Source: Firmicutes bacterium CAG:555 (GTDB lineage: Bacteria; Bacillota; Clostridia; Oscillospirales; Oscillospiraceae). Taken from it: a stretch of DNA of 15,439 nucleotides. Location: NCBI GenBank assembly GCA_000431075.1, contig HF986890.1:1-15439 (forward strand), read 5' to 3'. The notes under the pieces are model-generated. The model was given only the letters and a program-made list of their open reading frames with translations. It was not told the DNA's origin and ran no database searches. Below, one piece after another: positions 6,152 through 13,530 of the stretch. The translations under genes and the position numbers were made by a program. Each line of letters begins with the position of its first letter. Position 1 is the stretch's first letter.

Positions 6152-7834
6152 TTATCTGACTCTGAAGAGCTCTTTATTTTTGCCTTTGACGAAGGTTTTG
6201 ACATCAACGAGCTCGGCCGGCTGTTCGGGGAAGGTGAAATCAAGCTCGAATGTGCCGGTGCTGCGGTCTATCTTGCCGAAGATGCACTCCTCCGGCTGAC
6301 CGCCGCCGCCCGGGCAGCCCTTGGGACATGCCATGACCTCGACAAAGTCGTACTTTTCCTCGCCGGAGGCGATCTTCTCGAGCAGCTTGTCGGCATTTGC
6401 AAGGCCGTTGACGACGGCGACCCTTGTCTTGCCGTCGAGCGAGACATTCTCGATTGCGTCCTTCGGGCAGCCGAGCATGCAGGTGCGGCAGCGGATGCAC
6501 TTATCCATGTCGATGACATGGGCAGTCTTTGCCTTGCCGGTGATCGCACCGACGGGGCAGCGGCGGGCGCACTTGGTGCAGCCGATGCACTTATCCGGGT
6601 CGATGCGGAGCGCCACGGGGGTCTTGCACTTGTCGCCCGTGACCTGCGCAAAGAAGTTGTCGGTCGGCGTGTCGGGCAGAGCGGCAAAGCTCATGCCGTA
6701 TTCACGGATCATGCCGATAAACTCCTGCGTGGTGATGACGATATCAACGGGCTTCTTGCCGTCCTTTACATTCTCGTCCCTGAGCGCCTCCGCCTTTGCG
6801 GCGGCGCAGCTCATGACCGCAACGGAAACCAGATCATCTTCCGGGTACTTACGGCGGATGAGCGTTCCGCAGATCTGCATGGGCGAGCCGGCGGCGGACA
6901 GTCTGTCCTTGAGCTCGGGGTGGTCGCACTCGACATGCTTTACCCAAGCCGGGCAATACGACGAAAGCACCGTGCCGCCCTTTTTGCGGGTCTTAAAGTC
7001 GTCGGCTTCCTCCAGAACGGTCTGATAAGCGCTCATGGAAGCGTCAAAGACATAGTCTGCACCCATGAGCCTGAGTGCCGTGACCATCTTGCCCATCACC
7101 TGTGCGGTTGCGGGCAGGCCGAAAGCCTCGATAATGCCTAACTTCACGGTGGGCGCTATCTGCACTGCGACCTTCTTTGTCGGGTCGTTTATGGCGTCCC
7201 AGACACGGGCAGCGTCGCTCTTTATCGTCAGTGCGCCGGTGGGGCACATTGCCGCACACTGGCCGCAGGAGGTGCAGTTGGTATCGGCAAGCTTGTAGCC
7301 TATGCCGCAGGACAGCACCGTCTCGTTGCCTCGGTTTATAAAGTCTATCGCATTTACATTCTGCAATTGCAGGCAGGTCCTTGTGCACTTGCCGCACAGG
7401 ATGCACTTTGACGGGTCGATTACAACGGCGGGAGAGCTGTCGTCAATAGGCTCACGGCAGTAGTCGACGGGCTTGACATCGGCGACGCCGTAGCGCTTTG
7501 CGTAGTCCTGGAGCTTGCACTTGCCCGACTGCGGACAGGTGGCGCACTCGGTGCGGTGGCCTTCGAGCAGCAGCTTCAAAATGCCCTGTCTGAACTCACG
7601 CAGCTGGGCGGTGTTCGTGCGCACGACTGCGCCGTCTTTTGGCACCATCGTGCAGGCAGCCTCGATGCCGCCACGCTCGTTTTCGACAACGCACAGGCGG
7701 CAGCCGCCGTAGGTGGTCAGGCTTTCGCAGTAGCACAGATTGGGGATATCGATGCCGTTATTCAAAGCGACCTCGAGAACATTGCGGGCATTTTCAAATT
7801 CGCACTTGATGCCGTCTATGATAATATGGCTCAT
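6152..7834 (-). CDS. [FeFe]-hydrogenase-like iron-sulfur subunit with inserted dicluster ferredoxin domain
   Basis: Residue numbers count from an upstream ATG at 7840. I prefer ATG 7834 because AGGAGG (7842-7847) is 7 bases from it and only 1 base from 7840. The N-terminal half is typical of group A [FeFe] hydrogenases: a [2Fe-2S] domain (C36, C47, C50, C63), a His-Cys cluster (H95, C99, C102, C108) and two [4Fe-4S] sites (C146-C156, C189-C199). The H-cluster domain keeps four cubane cysteines (C296 in SSYCPAW, C345 in VMSC, C505 and C509 in MACPKGC). It lacks the proton-relay cysteine (Tyr295) and the lysine three residues after C345 (Ala). The GGVMEAALR segment is absent; residues about 405-466 form a 2[4Fe-4S] domain (C418-C428, C448-C458). 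Hydrogenase activity is therefore doubtful. An electron-transfer role in a NuoEF-type complex is more likely. It is last in its operon. Confidence 0.88.
   Translation of the reverse strand: MSHIIIDGIKCEFENARNVLEVALNNGIDIPNLCYCESLTTYGGCRLCVVENERGGIEAACTMVPKDGAVVRTNTAQLREFRQGILKLLLEGHRTECATCPQSGKCKLQDYAKRYGVADVKPVDYCREPIDDSSPAVVIDPSKCILCGKCTRTCLQLQNVNAIDFINRGNETVLSCGIGYKLADTNCTSCGQCAAMCPTGALTIKSDAARVWDAINDPTKKVAVQIAPTVKLGIIEAFGLPATAQVMGKMVTALRLMGADYVFDASMSAYQTVLEEADDFKTRKKGGTVLSSYCPAWVKHVECDHPELKDRLSAAGSPMQICGTLIRRKYPEDDLVSVAVMSCAAAKAEALRDENVKDGKKPVDIVITTQEFIGMIREYGMSFAALPDTPTDNFFAQVTGDKCKTPVALRIDPDKCIGCTKCARRCPVGAITGKAKTAHVIDMDKCIRCRTCMLGCPKDAIENVSLDGKTRVAVVNGLANADKLLEKIASGEEKYDFVEVMACPKGCPGGGGQPEECIFGKIDRSTGTFELDFTFPEQPAELVDVKTFVKGKNKELFRVR
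6443..6616 (-). repeat. duplicated dicluster ferredoxin domain, copy inside the hydrogenase-like gene
   Basis: Residues 409-466 of the hydrogenase-like protein align without gaps to the last 58 residues of the neighbouring NuoF-like protein (bases 7840-8013). I count 39 of 58 identical. The DNA also shares long identical runs, for example around 6565-6589 and 7962-7986. This points to copying of a domain between adjacent genes. Confidence 0.75.
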
Positions 7835-7836
7835 AC

Positions 7837-9717
7837 TCATACCTCCTCGATCGCTTCGGTCGGACAGCCGTCAATGCAGGTGCGGCAGCGTGTACACTTA
7901 TCAAGATCGATGCTGTGCGCACGCATGAGCTTGCCGGTGATCGCGCCGGTTGCGCAGTTGACGGCGCACTTGGTGCAGCCGATGCATTTTTCCGGATCTA
8001 TCCGTATCTCGAACAGCGGCTTGCACACATGGGCAGGGCACTTTTTGTCCTGAACATGGGCAATGTACTCGTCCTTGAAATAACGCAGGGTGCTCATTAC
8101 GGGGTTTGTCGCCGTCTTGCCGAGACCGCACAGTGAGCAGGTCTTGACGAGCTTTGAAAGCTTTTCAAGCTCATCGAGATCCTCCATCGTGCCCTCGCCC
8201 TGAGTTATGCGCTCGAGTATCGCCTGTATTTTGGGGATGCCCATGCGGCAGGTGGTGCATTTGCCGCAGGACTCGTTTTTCGTGAAGCTCATGAAGAAGC
8301 GGGCTATCTCGACCATGCAGGTATCGTCGCCCATGACGACAAGGCCGCCCGAGCCCATGATAGCGCCTATCTTTTTGAGTGAGTCGTAGTCGAGCGGCAG
8401 GTCAAGGTGCTCCTCGGTGAGGCAGCCGCCGGAGGGGCCGCCGACCTGAACGGACTTGAACTTGCCGGTCTTAACGCCGCCGCCGATATCGAACACGATC
8501 TCCTTGAGCGTCGTGCCCATAGGCACCTCGATAAGGCCGGTGTTCCTGATATTGCCCGCCAGCGAGAATGCCTTCGTGCCCGAACTGCCCTCGGTGCCGA
8601 TGGACCTGAACCACTTCGAGCCCTTGTTGATTATGACCGGCACATTTGCAAAGGTCTCGACATTGTTAAGGCAGGTGGGGGCGTTAAACAGACCGTGGTC
8701 AACGCTTCTGGGCGGCTTCGTGCGGGGAGTGCCTCGGTTGCCCTCGATGGAGGTCGTCATGGCCGAGCCCTCGCCGCAGACGAATGCGCCTGCGCCCTTG
8801 TTTATCTTGAGCTTAAAGGTCTTGCCGGAGCCGAGGATGTTCTCGCCGATAAGGCCGTATTCCTCTGCCTGAGCTATCGCCTTTGTCAGTCTCTCGACCG
8901 CATGGGGGTACTCGGCACGGACATAGATGCAGCCGTTTTCCGAGCCCGTTGCTACACCGGCGATTATCATGCCCTCTATCATCTTGTGGGGGATGCCCTC
9001 CATAATGGAGCAGTCCATGAATGCGCCCGGGTCGCCCTCGTCGCCGTTGCAGACGACATATTTTTCGCTCGTCTCCTTATGCGCTGCGACCTGCGCCCAC
9101 TTTTTGCCCGTGGGGAAGCCGGCGCCGCCGCGACCCCTGAGGCCGGAGTCGGAAACTTCGCTTACGATCTCGTCGCCAGTCATGTCAAACAGCGCCTTTT
9201 CAAGCGCCGTATAGCCGCCGACGGCAATGTACTCGTCGATGCTCTCGGCATTTATCTCGCCGCAGTGCTCCAATGCGACATGGGTCTGATTTTTATAAAA
9301 CGGGATATCCTCCTGCTTCGTGTATGTAACATCGTCACAGGTGTAAAGCAGTCTCTCGACAACTCTGCCGTTTGCGATGGTCTCGTTTACGATATCCTCG
9401 CAGTCCTCGGGCTTTACCTTGCAGTAGAAATAGCCCTCTGGCTCTACCTTCACGAGCGGGCCTATCTCACAAAAGCCCTGGCAGCCGCTTTTCTTTACGC
9501 CGACACTGTCGCCGTGGTCGACATGATCCTCAAGGCAGATCTCCGTTTCAAGTCCCTTGTCGGCCAACACGGTCTTGAGCTTTTCATATACGCCGAGCGA
9601 GCCGCTGGCTATACAGCCGGAGCCTGCGCACACGAGTATCTTATGCTTCTGCGCCGAAAGCGCCTGGGCGGCCTTTAAGCGCAACTCGTCAAGCTGTTTG
9701 CGTGATTCAAGCTTCAT
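7837..9717 (-). CDS. NuoF/HydB-like flavin and iron-sulfur subunit
   Basis: This 626-residue protein has the full HydB (BfuB-type) domain order. A thioredoxin-like [2Fe-2S] domain (C30, C35, C79, C83) is followed by the NuoF flavin and NADH domain with GRGGAGFPTGKKW from residue 195 and NGDEGDPGAF at 224-233. Next come an SLBB region, the NuoF [4Fe-4S] site (SCGKCTTCR at 483-491 with C530), and a C-terminal 2[4Fe-4S] ferredoxin domain (C578-C588, C608-C618). It should bind FMN and NAD(H) and split or merge electrons between NAD and ferredoxin, as in HydABC. It starts inside the NuoE-like gene (11-base overlap) with AGGGAGG about 9 bases upstream, and ends where the hydrogenase-like gene begins. 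All ligands look intact, so this is probably the working bifurcating core. Confidence 0.94.
   Translation of the reverse strand: MKLESRKQLDELRLKAAQALSAQKHKILVCAGSGCIASGSLGVYEKLKTVLADKGLETEICLEDHVDHGDSVGVKKSGCQGFCEIGPLVKVEPEGYFYCKVKPEDCEDIVNETIANGRVVERLLYTCDDVTYTKQEDIPFYKNQTHVALEHCGEINAESIDEYIAVGGYTALEKALFDMTGDEIVSEVSDSGLRGRGGAGFPTGKKWAQVAAHKETSEKYVVCNGDEGDPGAFMDCSIMEGIPHKMIEGMIIAGVATGSENGCIYVRAEYPHAVERLTKAIAQAEEYGLIGENILGSGKTFKLKINKGAGAFVCGEGSAMTTSIEGNRGTPRTKPPRSVDHGLFNAPTCLNNVETFANVPVIINKGSKWFRSIGTEGSSGTKAFSLAGNIRNTGLIEVPMGTTLKEIVFDIGGGVKTGKFKSVQVGGPSGGCLTEEHLDLPLDYDSLKKIGAIMGSGGLVVMGDDTCMVEIARFFMSFTKNESCGKCTTCRMGIPKIQAILERITQGEGTMEDLDELEKLSKLVKTCSLCGLGKTATNPVMSTLRYFKDEYIAHVQDKKCPAHVCKPLFEIRIDPEKCIGCTKCAVNCATGAITGKLMRAHSIDLDKCTRCRTCIDGCPTEAIEEV
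7840..8013 (-). repeat. duplicated dicluster ferredoxin domain, copy at the C-terminus of the NuoF-like gene
   Basis: This copy encodes residues 569-626 of the NuoF-like protein, with cysteines 578, 581, 584, 588 and 608, 611, 614, 618. A C-terminal ferredoxin domain is normal in HydB-type proteins, so this is more likely the donor and the copy at 6443-6616 the insertion. Confidence 0.75.
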
Positions 9718-10192
9718 CCTTCTCAGCCTCCCTTAACTCAGCGATAAGTCTGCGAGCCTCTTTCGGCGTCATCTGCGCATGGACGATATCGTTGACCATG
9801 CACACCGGAGCAAGGCCGCATGCGCCCAGGCAGGCGACACGCTCGATGGAAAACAGGCCGTCAGAGGACATGCTGTCGTCCGGCGTCATGCCGGTGCTGT
9901 CGTAAAACGCCTGCTGGATATCCGCCGATTTGCGGACATGGCACGCCGTGCCGTCGCAGACCTTGATGACATACTTGCCCTTGGGGTCGAGCGAGAAGTT
10001 CTTATAAAATGTCGCAACACCGTAGAGCTTTGCCGGGGTCATGTGCAGCTTTTCGCCGATGTAGACAATGACCTCTCTGGGCAGATAGCGGTACTGCTTC
10101 TGGATATCCTGCATGATAGCGATTATCCTTGTTCTGTCATAGCCGTGCTGCTCGAGCACGGAGTCGATGAATGCGTAATCTATCCCGGGCAT
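9707..10192 (-). CDS. NuoE/HydC-like [2Fe-2S] subunit
   Basis: This 161-residue protein belongs to the NuoE (24 kDa, HydC, BfuC) family of thioredoxin-fold [2Fe-2S] subunits. The four cluster ligands are present as C79-x4-C84 and C121-x3-C125 (VCDGTAC and CLGACG). The N-terminal helical part with YRYLPREV and LYGVATFYKNF is characteristic. It partners NuoF-type flavoproteins and passes electrons from the flavin. Its ATG overlaps the TAA of the ferredoxin gene by one base, and its end overlaps the NuoF-like start by 11 bases, so the three are probably made in equal amounts as one complex. Confidence 0.94.
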   Translation of the reverse strand: MPGIDYAFIDSVLEQHGYDRTRIIAIMQDIQKQYRYLPREVIVYIGEKLHMTPAKLYGVATFYKNFSLDPKGKYVIKVCDGTACHVRKSADIQQAFYDSTGMTPDDSMSSDGLFSIERVACLGACGLAPVCMVNDIVHAQMTPKEARRLIAELREAEKDEA

Positions 10193-10632
10193 TACTCTTC
10201 CTCCTTCTCGTTTGCGACAAGGCGCTTGACCATCTCAATTGCGCCCACTGGGCAGTGCTTTGCGCACTTTTCGCAGCCGATGCAAAGGTCAATGTCCGTA
10301 AGCTCGGCTATGGTGCCGGTGTCGCCCCTGAACTTGGGCTCGGATATGCGCAGCACATACATGGGGCATATCTCGACGCAGGCCGAGCAGCCGTTGCAGA
10401 CTGCGGGATCGACATGCGGGATGGGCCACTCGTCATGCTCGATTATCTCGTTTTGCATTCCGCTTCTTATCGCAAAGTTCTTGCACAGATTCATGCACAG
10501 ATTGCAGGATACGCATTTATCCGGATCGATGGTGTGCACCTCGTGCTGCACGCCGGAGATCGCCTGCGTGGGACAGGCGGTGACACATGCGTCGCAGCCG
10601 TTGCACACGCTTTCGTTAATTCTGTATGCCAT
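10192..10632 (-). CDS. four-cluster polyferredoxin, electron-transfer subunit
   Basis: This 146-residue cytoplasmic protein contains four CxxCxxCxxxC-type [4Fe-4S] motifs: C10-C20, C40-C50, C79-C89 and C117-C127. It is in effect two dicluster ferredoxins joined by a linker around 55-75. It lies 13 bases after the AOR-like gene and overlaps the NuoE-like start. That position suits a wire carrying electrons from the AOR-like subunit to the NuoEF-type module. I recall small polyferredoxin subunits of this kind (WorS) in bifurcating tungsten aldehyde oxidoreductases of gut anaerobes; equivalence here is inference. The run AAGGGG lies upstream of the ATG at 10632. Confidence 0.9.
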   Translation of the reverse strand: MAYRINESVCNGCDACVTACPTQAISGVQHEVHTIDPDKCVSCNLCMNLCKNFAIRSGMQNEIIEHDEWPIPHVDPAVCNGCSACVEICPMYVLRISEPKFRGDTGTIAELTDIDLCIGCEKCAKHCPVGAIEMVKRLVANEKEEE

Positions 10633-10645
10633 TACCTTGCCCCCC

Positions 10646-12367
10646 TTATTCCTTGATGCCGAGCTTGGCTAAAAGCTCGTCCTTATCCATGTCCTTGAGC
10701 TTCTCGGCGGTTTCCTTGAGCTTTGCGGCGCAATCTTTGACGGAAAATGCGTTTGCCGCCTTGTACGCCTTGAGCATGGGCTTGGGAAGCCCGACGCTGT
10801 CGGCCGTGCCGGTCTTAACGAGTGCGTCAAGGGTCATGCTCATGCCGACGGTGTAGCGCAGCTCCCTCGTCAGGAAGGTCACGGGCAGCTTATCGCCGAC
10901 CGTTTCGGGCAGGACGCTTATTATCTTCGCCGCCACGGGTGCAAGCGGGGCAAGCTTCCTTGCGGCTACGGCCTTGATGCCGTGGGGCTTTTTGACCATG
11001 AATGCGGGGATGAGCGCCAGTGCGACACAGGGGCACTGACCTGCGTTCAGGGCAGCGTCCGTGTAGCGCTCGGCGTAGTCTGAAAGTGTGCCGTTAAAGC
11101 CGACATAGCTTCTTGCCGCTGCGCCGACTATGTCCGTGAACATATACGCAAACTCGCCGCCGTACTTTTTGCCGAGAGCCGTGCAGCCCATCGCAAGCTC
11201 CTCGCCGATGCCCGTCTTGAGAGCAATGGCTGCAAAGGTGTCGGAAATGTTCGTTGTTATGCCAAACTGAAGCTCGGTTTTCCAAACGCCCTCGCTGCGG
11301 GCCTGCATCGCCCATGCGACAGCCTTCGCCGTATGCGTAAGGTCAAGGCCGAGCTCGTGCAGCTGCTTCGTCCAGCGGACGATGAGCTTCATGTCGGAGT
11401 TAAGAATATTGCTGCCCAGGAGCACCGCTGCGTTCAGGCTTGGACCTTTTACGACCTCGCCCTCGCACACGGCAGAGCGCTCGCATCTTATCGGGCAGTA
11501 GGTACAGCCACGGTTGACGACATTGTACTTGTCGGCAAAAACCTCGCCGCCTATCTCGTGTGCAAAATCGCAGCCTGCCTTGGAAAAGTTCTCCGTCGGC
11601 AGCAGGCTCACCTCCTGCAGGCGCTCGACAAAGCCGATGCTGCCACGCTTGGGCAGAAGCTCGCCGGTTATGGGATGAGCATGCAGATGCTGCGCCCACT
11701 GCTTGTGGTTTTCAAGTGCCTTTTCCTCGTCGGCAACGCTGATATCGTGGTTGCCGGTGACGACTATCGCCTTGAGCTTCTTTGCGCCGAACACTGCGCC
11801 CAGCGAGCAGGTGCAGGCGTCGTTATCGCCGCTTGCGACCGTCGCAACGGCAGCACCGTTTTCGCCCGCAGGGCCGATGGTGAGCATGCCGCACTTGACA
11901 CGGCAGTTGCGCTCCTCATCGATCGCCGCCTGAAGCTCGGCATTTGTCGTGGAGACGGTCTTTCCCCAAATGCCGCCCGCCTTGTGCAGTGTGAAGTGCT
12001 CGTTAAGTATACCGAGCCACATGGGCTTTTCGCACGAGCCTTTTATGACCAATGCATCGATACCGGCTTTTTTGAGATAAAGGCCGAAGTTGCCGCCGCA
12101 GCTTGAATGCGACACCTCGCCCGTCAGCGGCGACACTGCCGAGATGCTGAAGTAGTTCGAGCCCGGTGCGCCCGTTCCCGTGAGAGGGCCGGTGGTGATG
12201 ACGATAAGGTCGGCGGCGTTTTTGCTGTCGCCAAGAAGCTTTGCCGCCATTGCGCTGCCGCCTATGTATCTGCACCTGTCCTCATCCGACCACGGCAAGA
12301 CCGAGGTCTCCTGTGTCCCAAGGTCAAACAATATGACCTTGTCCATGTACGCCGAATAATTTGCCAT
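10646..12367 (-). CDS. divergent aldehyde:ferredoxin oxidoreductase (AOR)-like protein
   Basis: This 573-residue protein is recognisable as AOR family, which uses a tungsten or molybdenum bis-pterin and one [4Fe-4S] cluster to oxidise aldehydes. Supporting features are TGPLTGTGAPGSN at 59-71 with SPLTGE, GAVFGAKKLKAIVVTG at 190-205, CTYCPIRC at 288-295, and LGLD at 339-342. Several catalytic features of characterised AORs are missing. GPEYE has become GPSLN (308-312), no PAYDPRG or RGACH-type segment follows KYGGEFAYMF, and the DSxGxC motif that supplies the fourth cluster cysteine reads DSVGLPK (523-529). The substrate may be unusual, or the protein may be non-catalytic. It is first in the operon, with AGGGG five bases before ATG 12367. 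Confidence 0.85.
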   Translation of the reverse strand: MANYSAYMDKVILFDLGTQETSVLPWSDEDRCRYIGGSAMAAKLLGDSKNAADLIVITTGPLTGTGAPGSNYFSISAVSPLTGEVSHSSCGGNFGLYLKKAGIDALVIKGSCEKPMWLGILNEHFTLHKAGGIWGKTVSTTNAELQAAIDEERNCRVKCGMLTIGPAGENGAAVATVASGDNDACTCSLGAVFGAKKLKAIVVTGNHDISVADEEKALENHKQWAQHLHAHPITGELLPKRGSIGFVERLQEVSLLPTENFSKAGCDFAHEIGGEVFADKYNVVNRGCTYCPIRCERSAVCEGEVVKGPSLNAAVLLGSNILNSDMKLIVRWTKQLHELGLDLTHTAKAVAWAMQARSEGVWKTELQFGITTNISDTFAAIALKTGIGEELAMGCTALGKKYGGEFAYMFTDIVGAAARSYVGFNGTLSDYAERYTDAALNAGQCPCVALALIPAFMVKKPHGIKAVAARKLAPLAPVAAKIISVLPETVGDKLPVTFLTRELRYTVGMSMTLDALVKTGTADSVGLPKPMLKAYKAANAFSVKDCAAKLKETAEKLKDMDKDELLAKLGIKE

Positions 12368-12410
12368 ATGATCCCCTCGTATATTGAAATTTGATTATCC
12401 TCTTTTTATC

Positions 12411-12425
12411 GCCGATCCCATCGGC
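12411..12425 (-). promoter_or_regulatory. small hairpin in the 5' leader of the redox operon
   Basis: GCCGAT and ATCGGC pair across a three-base loop within the roughly 70-base leader, downstream of the predicted start site. The sequence after it on the - strand is A-rich, so it is not a terminator. It is too small to be a molybdenum/tungsten cofactor riboswitch. Confidence 0.4.
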
Positions 12426-12446
12426 TATACCTTATATATAATAGCA

Positions 12447-12475
12447 ATTATATGCTCCCGCCGCCAGATTTTCAA
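12447..12475 (-). promoter_or_regulatory. sigma-A promoter of the redox operon
   Basis: Read on the - strand, TTGAAA (12475-12470) is followed after exactly 17 bases by a consensus TATAAT (12452-12447). Transcription would begin near 12440, leaving a leader of about 70 bases before the AOR-like ATG. No other good promoter is seen between the five genes, which overlap or are at most 13 bases apart, so this probably drives them all. Confidence 0.78.
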
Positions 12476-12521
12476 TAGACAGCGTTAATGAATTGACGAA
12501 AATTGCTGGTTCTTTTTGCCG

Positions 12522-13382
12522 TTATTGCAGTACACTCTGTACCTTTTCGACATTTTCGTCCGAATATTCGATCTCCGATGAGTAAAGCCGCACAAGCTCC
12601 GAAAGCTCCTGCGGGCACAGTTTTTCGAGCGCACACAGCAGACGCACGCTCAAAAACGCAAAGGAAAGGGTCTGCGCAGAAGCATCATTGAAGTGGCGGT
12701 AGACGAAATATTCCGCCAAGCGCTCGTACTTTATTCCCTCCGGCTGCGGCAGCGGAGCGGAGCCGCCAAGGCGCTCAAGGCACTTTGTCCACTCATCATC
12801 GAGCCGCTCTAAGCCGAGGTACAGCTCCGCAATTTGCGAGAGCGTGAAATCGGGCATCGCTGCCCCGACAAGCGTGAGCGCCCTGTCCATGCGTTCGGAT
12901 AGCGGCGTACTCTGCCCGGCGAGAACGGCGAAAATTTCGTCACGAACCGTCGGCCCGGGCACTTCCCCGTCGGTCTCGATGATAAGCTCAAGCGGGGTGT
13001 CCCGCTCAAGCAGCAGGCGCACCGCCTCCTCGCAGCACAGGCCGAGCCCTGCCTCGATGCGGTCGGGGTGCTCGTTATAAAATCTCGGGTGCTCGGCGCA
13101 GATATCGCACAGGCTTTCTTCGCCGAGAGTGAGTATGAGCCTGCACAGGCCGTCCGGCTGCAAAAATGGGCAGTCCTCGTTTTCGGTGAGCGCAAAATGC
13201 GGCGTCGGCGTGCGCTCGATGCTCCGACGCACCGTGTCGCCGATATCGCCCGTGAGTGCGTCATAAAGTGCCAGCGTGTCCTCATCTATGTCTATCTCCC
13301 AGCCACGGCAGCAGCTGTGCCGGCAGCGTGATGCGGTGCAGGAAAAGTCAAAATAAAAATCGGGGTAAACAAATATCATCAT
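12522..13382 (-). CDS. FliB-like (flagellin lysine N-methylase family) cysteine-cluster protein
   Basis: The 286-residue protein has a cysteine-rich N-terminus: C15, C20, C24 and C25 in SCTASRCRHSCC, then C71, C80, C92 and C95 in a CPFL...GLC...LCDIC pattern, and C116-C117 in GLCCEEA. This arrangement is that of proteins annotated as flagellin lysine N-methylase (FliB), related to YkgJ-type metal-binding proteins. The cysteines probably bind an iron-sulfur cluster or metals. The C-terminal half is helical without a recognisable motif. No flagellar gene is in the window, so a methylation target cannot be named. I start at ATG 13382, five bases from GGAGG (13388-13392); ATG 13379 is an alternative, and a GTG at 13388 overlaps the ribosome site. 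It is likely its own unit. Confidence 0.75.
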   Translation of the reverse strand: MMIFVYPDFYFDFSCTASRCRHSCCRGWEIDIDEDTLALYDALTGDIGDTVRRSIERTPTPHFALTENEDCPFLQPDGLCRLILTLGEESLCDICAEHPRFYNEHPDRIEAGLGLCCEEAVRLLLERDTPLELIIETDGEVPGPTVRDEIFAVLAGQSTPLSERMDRALTLVGAAMPDFTLSQIAELYLGLERLDDEWTKCLERLGGSAPLPQPEGIKYERLAEYFVYRHFNDASAQTLSFAFLSVRLLCALEKLCPQELSELVRLYSSEIEYSDENVEKVQSVLQ

Positions 13383-13445
13383 CAGCACCTCCGGCTATGA
13401 TAATACCATTTCCCCGACGGAAAGTATACATTATGTTTGCAAAAC

Positions 13446-13475
13446 TTGACAGATACGGACTGAATGCACTATATT
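13446..13475 (+). promoter_or_regulatory. promoter of the small-peptide mRNA
   Basis: A consensus -35 TTGACA (13446-13451) is followed after 18 bases by TATATT (13470-13475). Transcription would start near 13482, at the left inverted repeat, about 49 bases before the peptide ATG. Confidence 0.72.
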
Positions 13476-13484
13476 AGTACCAAG

Positions 13485-13505
13485 CAAAGGGCGAGGCGGT
13501 CAGCT
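13485..13505. repeat. left inverted repeat of the small-peptide element
   Basis: CAAAGGGCGA (13485-13494) and GGTCAGCT (13498-13505) are repeated in inverted form as TCGCCCTTTG (13680-13689) and AGCTGACC (13664-13671). The inner spacers differ in length (3 and 8 bases). The two arms bracket the peptide gene, and each lies at the predicted 5' end of one of the two convergent transcripts. Confidence 0.8.
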
Positions 13506-13530
13506 ACACCACCCGAGAGGGGGTGCGCTT

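Noticed and set aside
6011..7141. Open + strand frames opposite the hydrogenase-like gene
   Set aside because: They cross the terminator at 6117-6147 and mirror a gene with many conserved cysteine motifs; their sequences look like reverse-complement noise.
8407..9678. Open + strand frame of 423 codons opposite the NuoF-like gene
   Set aside because: The - strand gene has every expected domain and ligand; the + frame has no homology signs.
12368..12446. Molybdenum or tungsten cofactor riboswitch before the AOR-like gene
   Set aside because: The leader is only about 70 bases and holds a single 6-bp stem, far from the known multi-helix structure.
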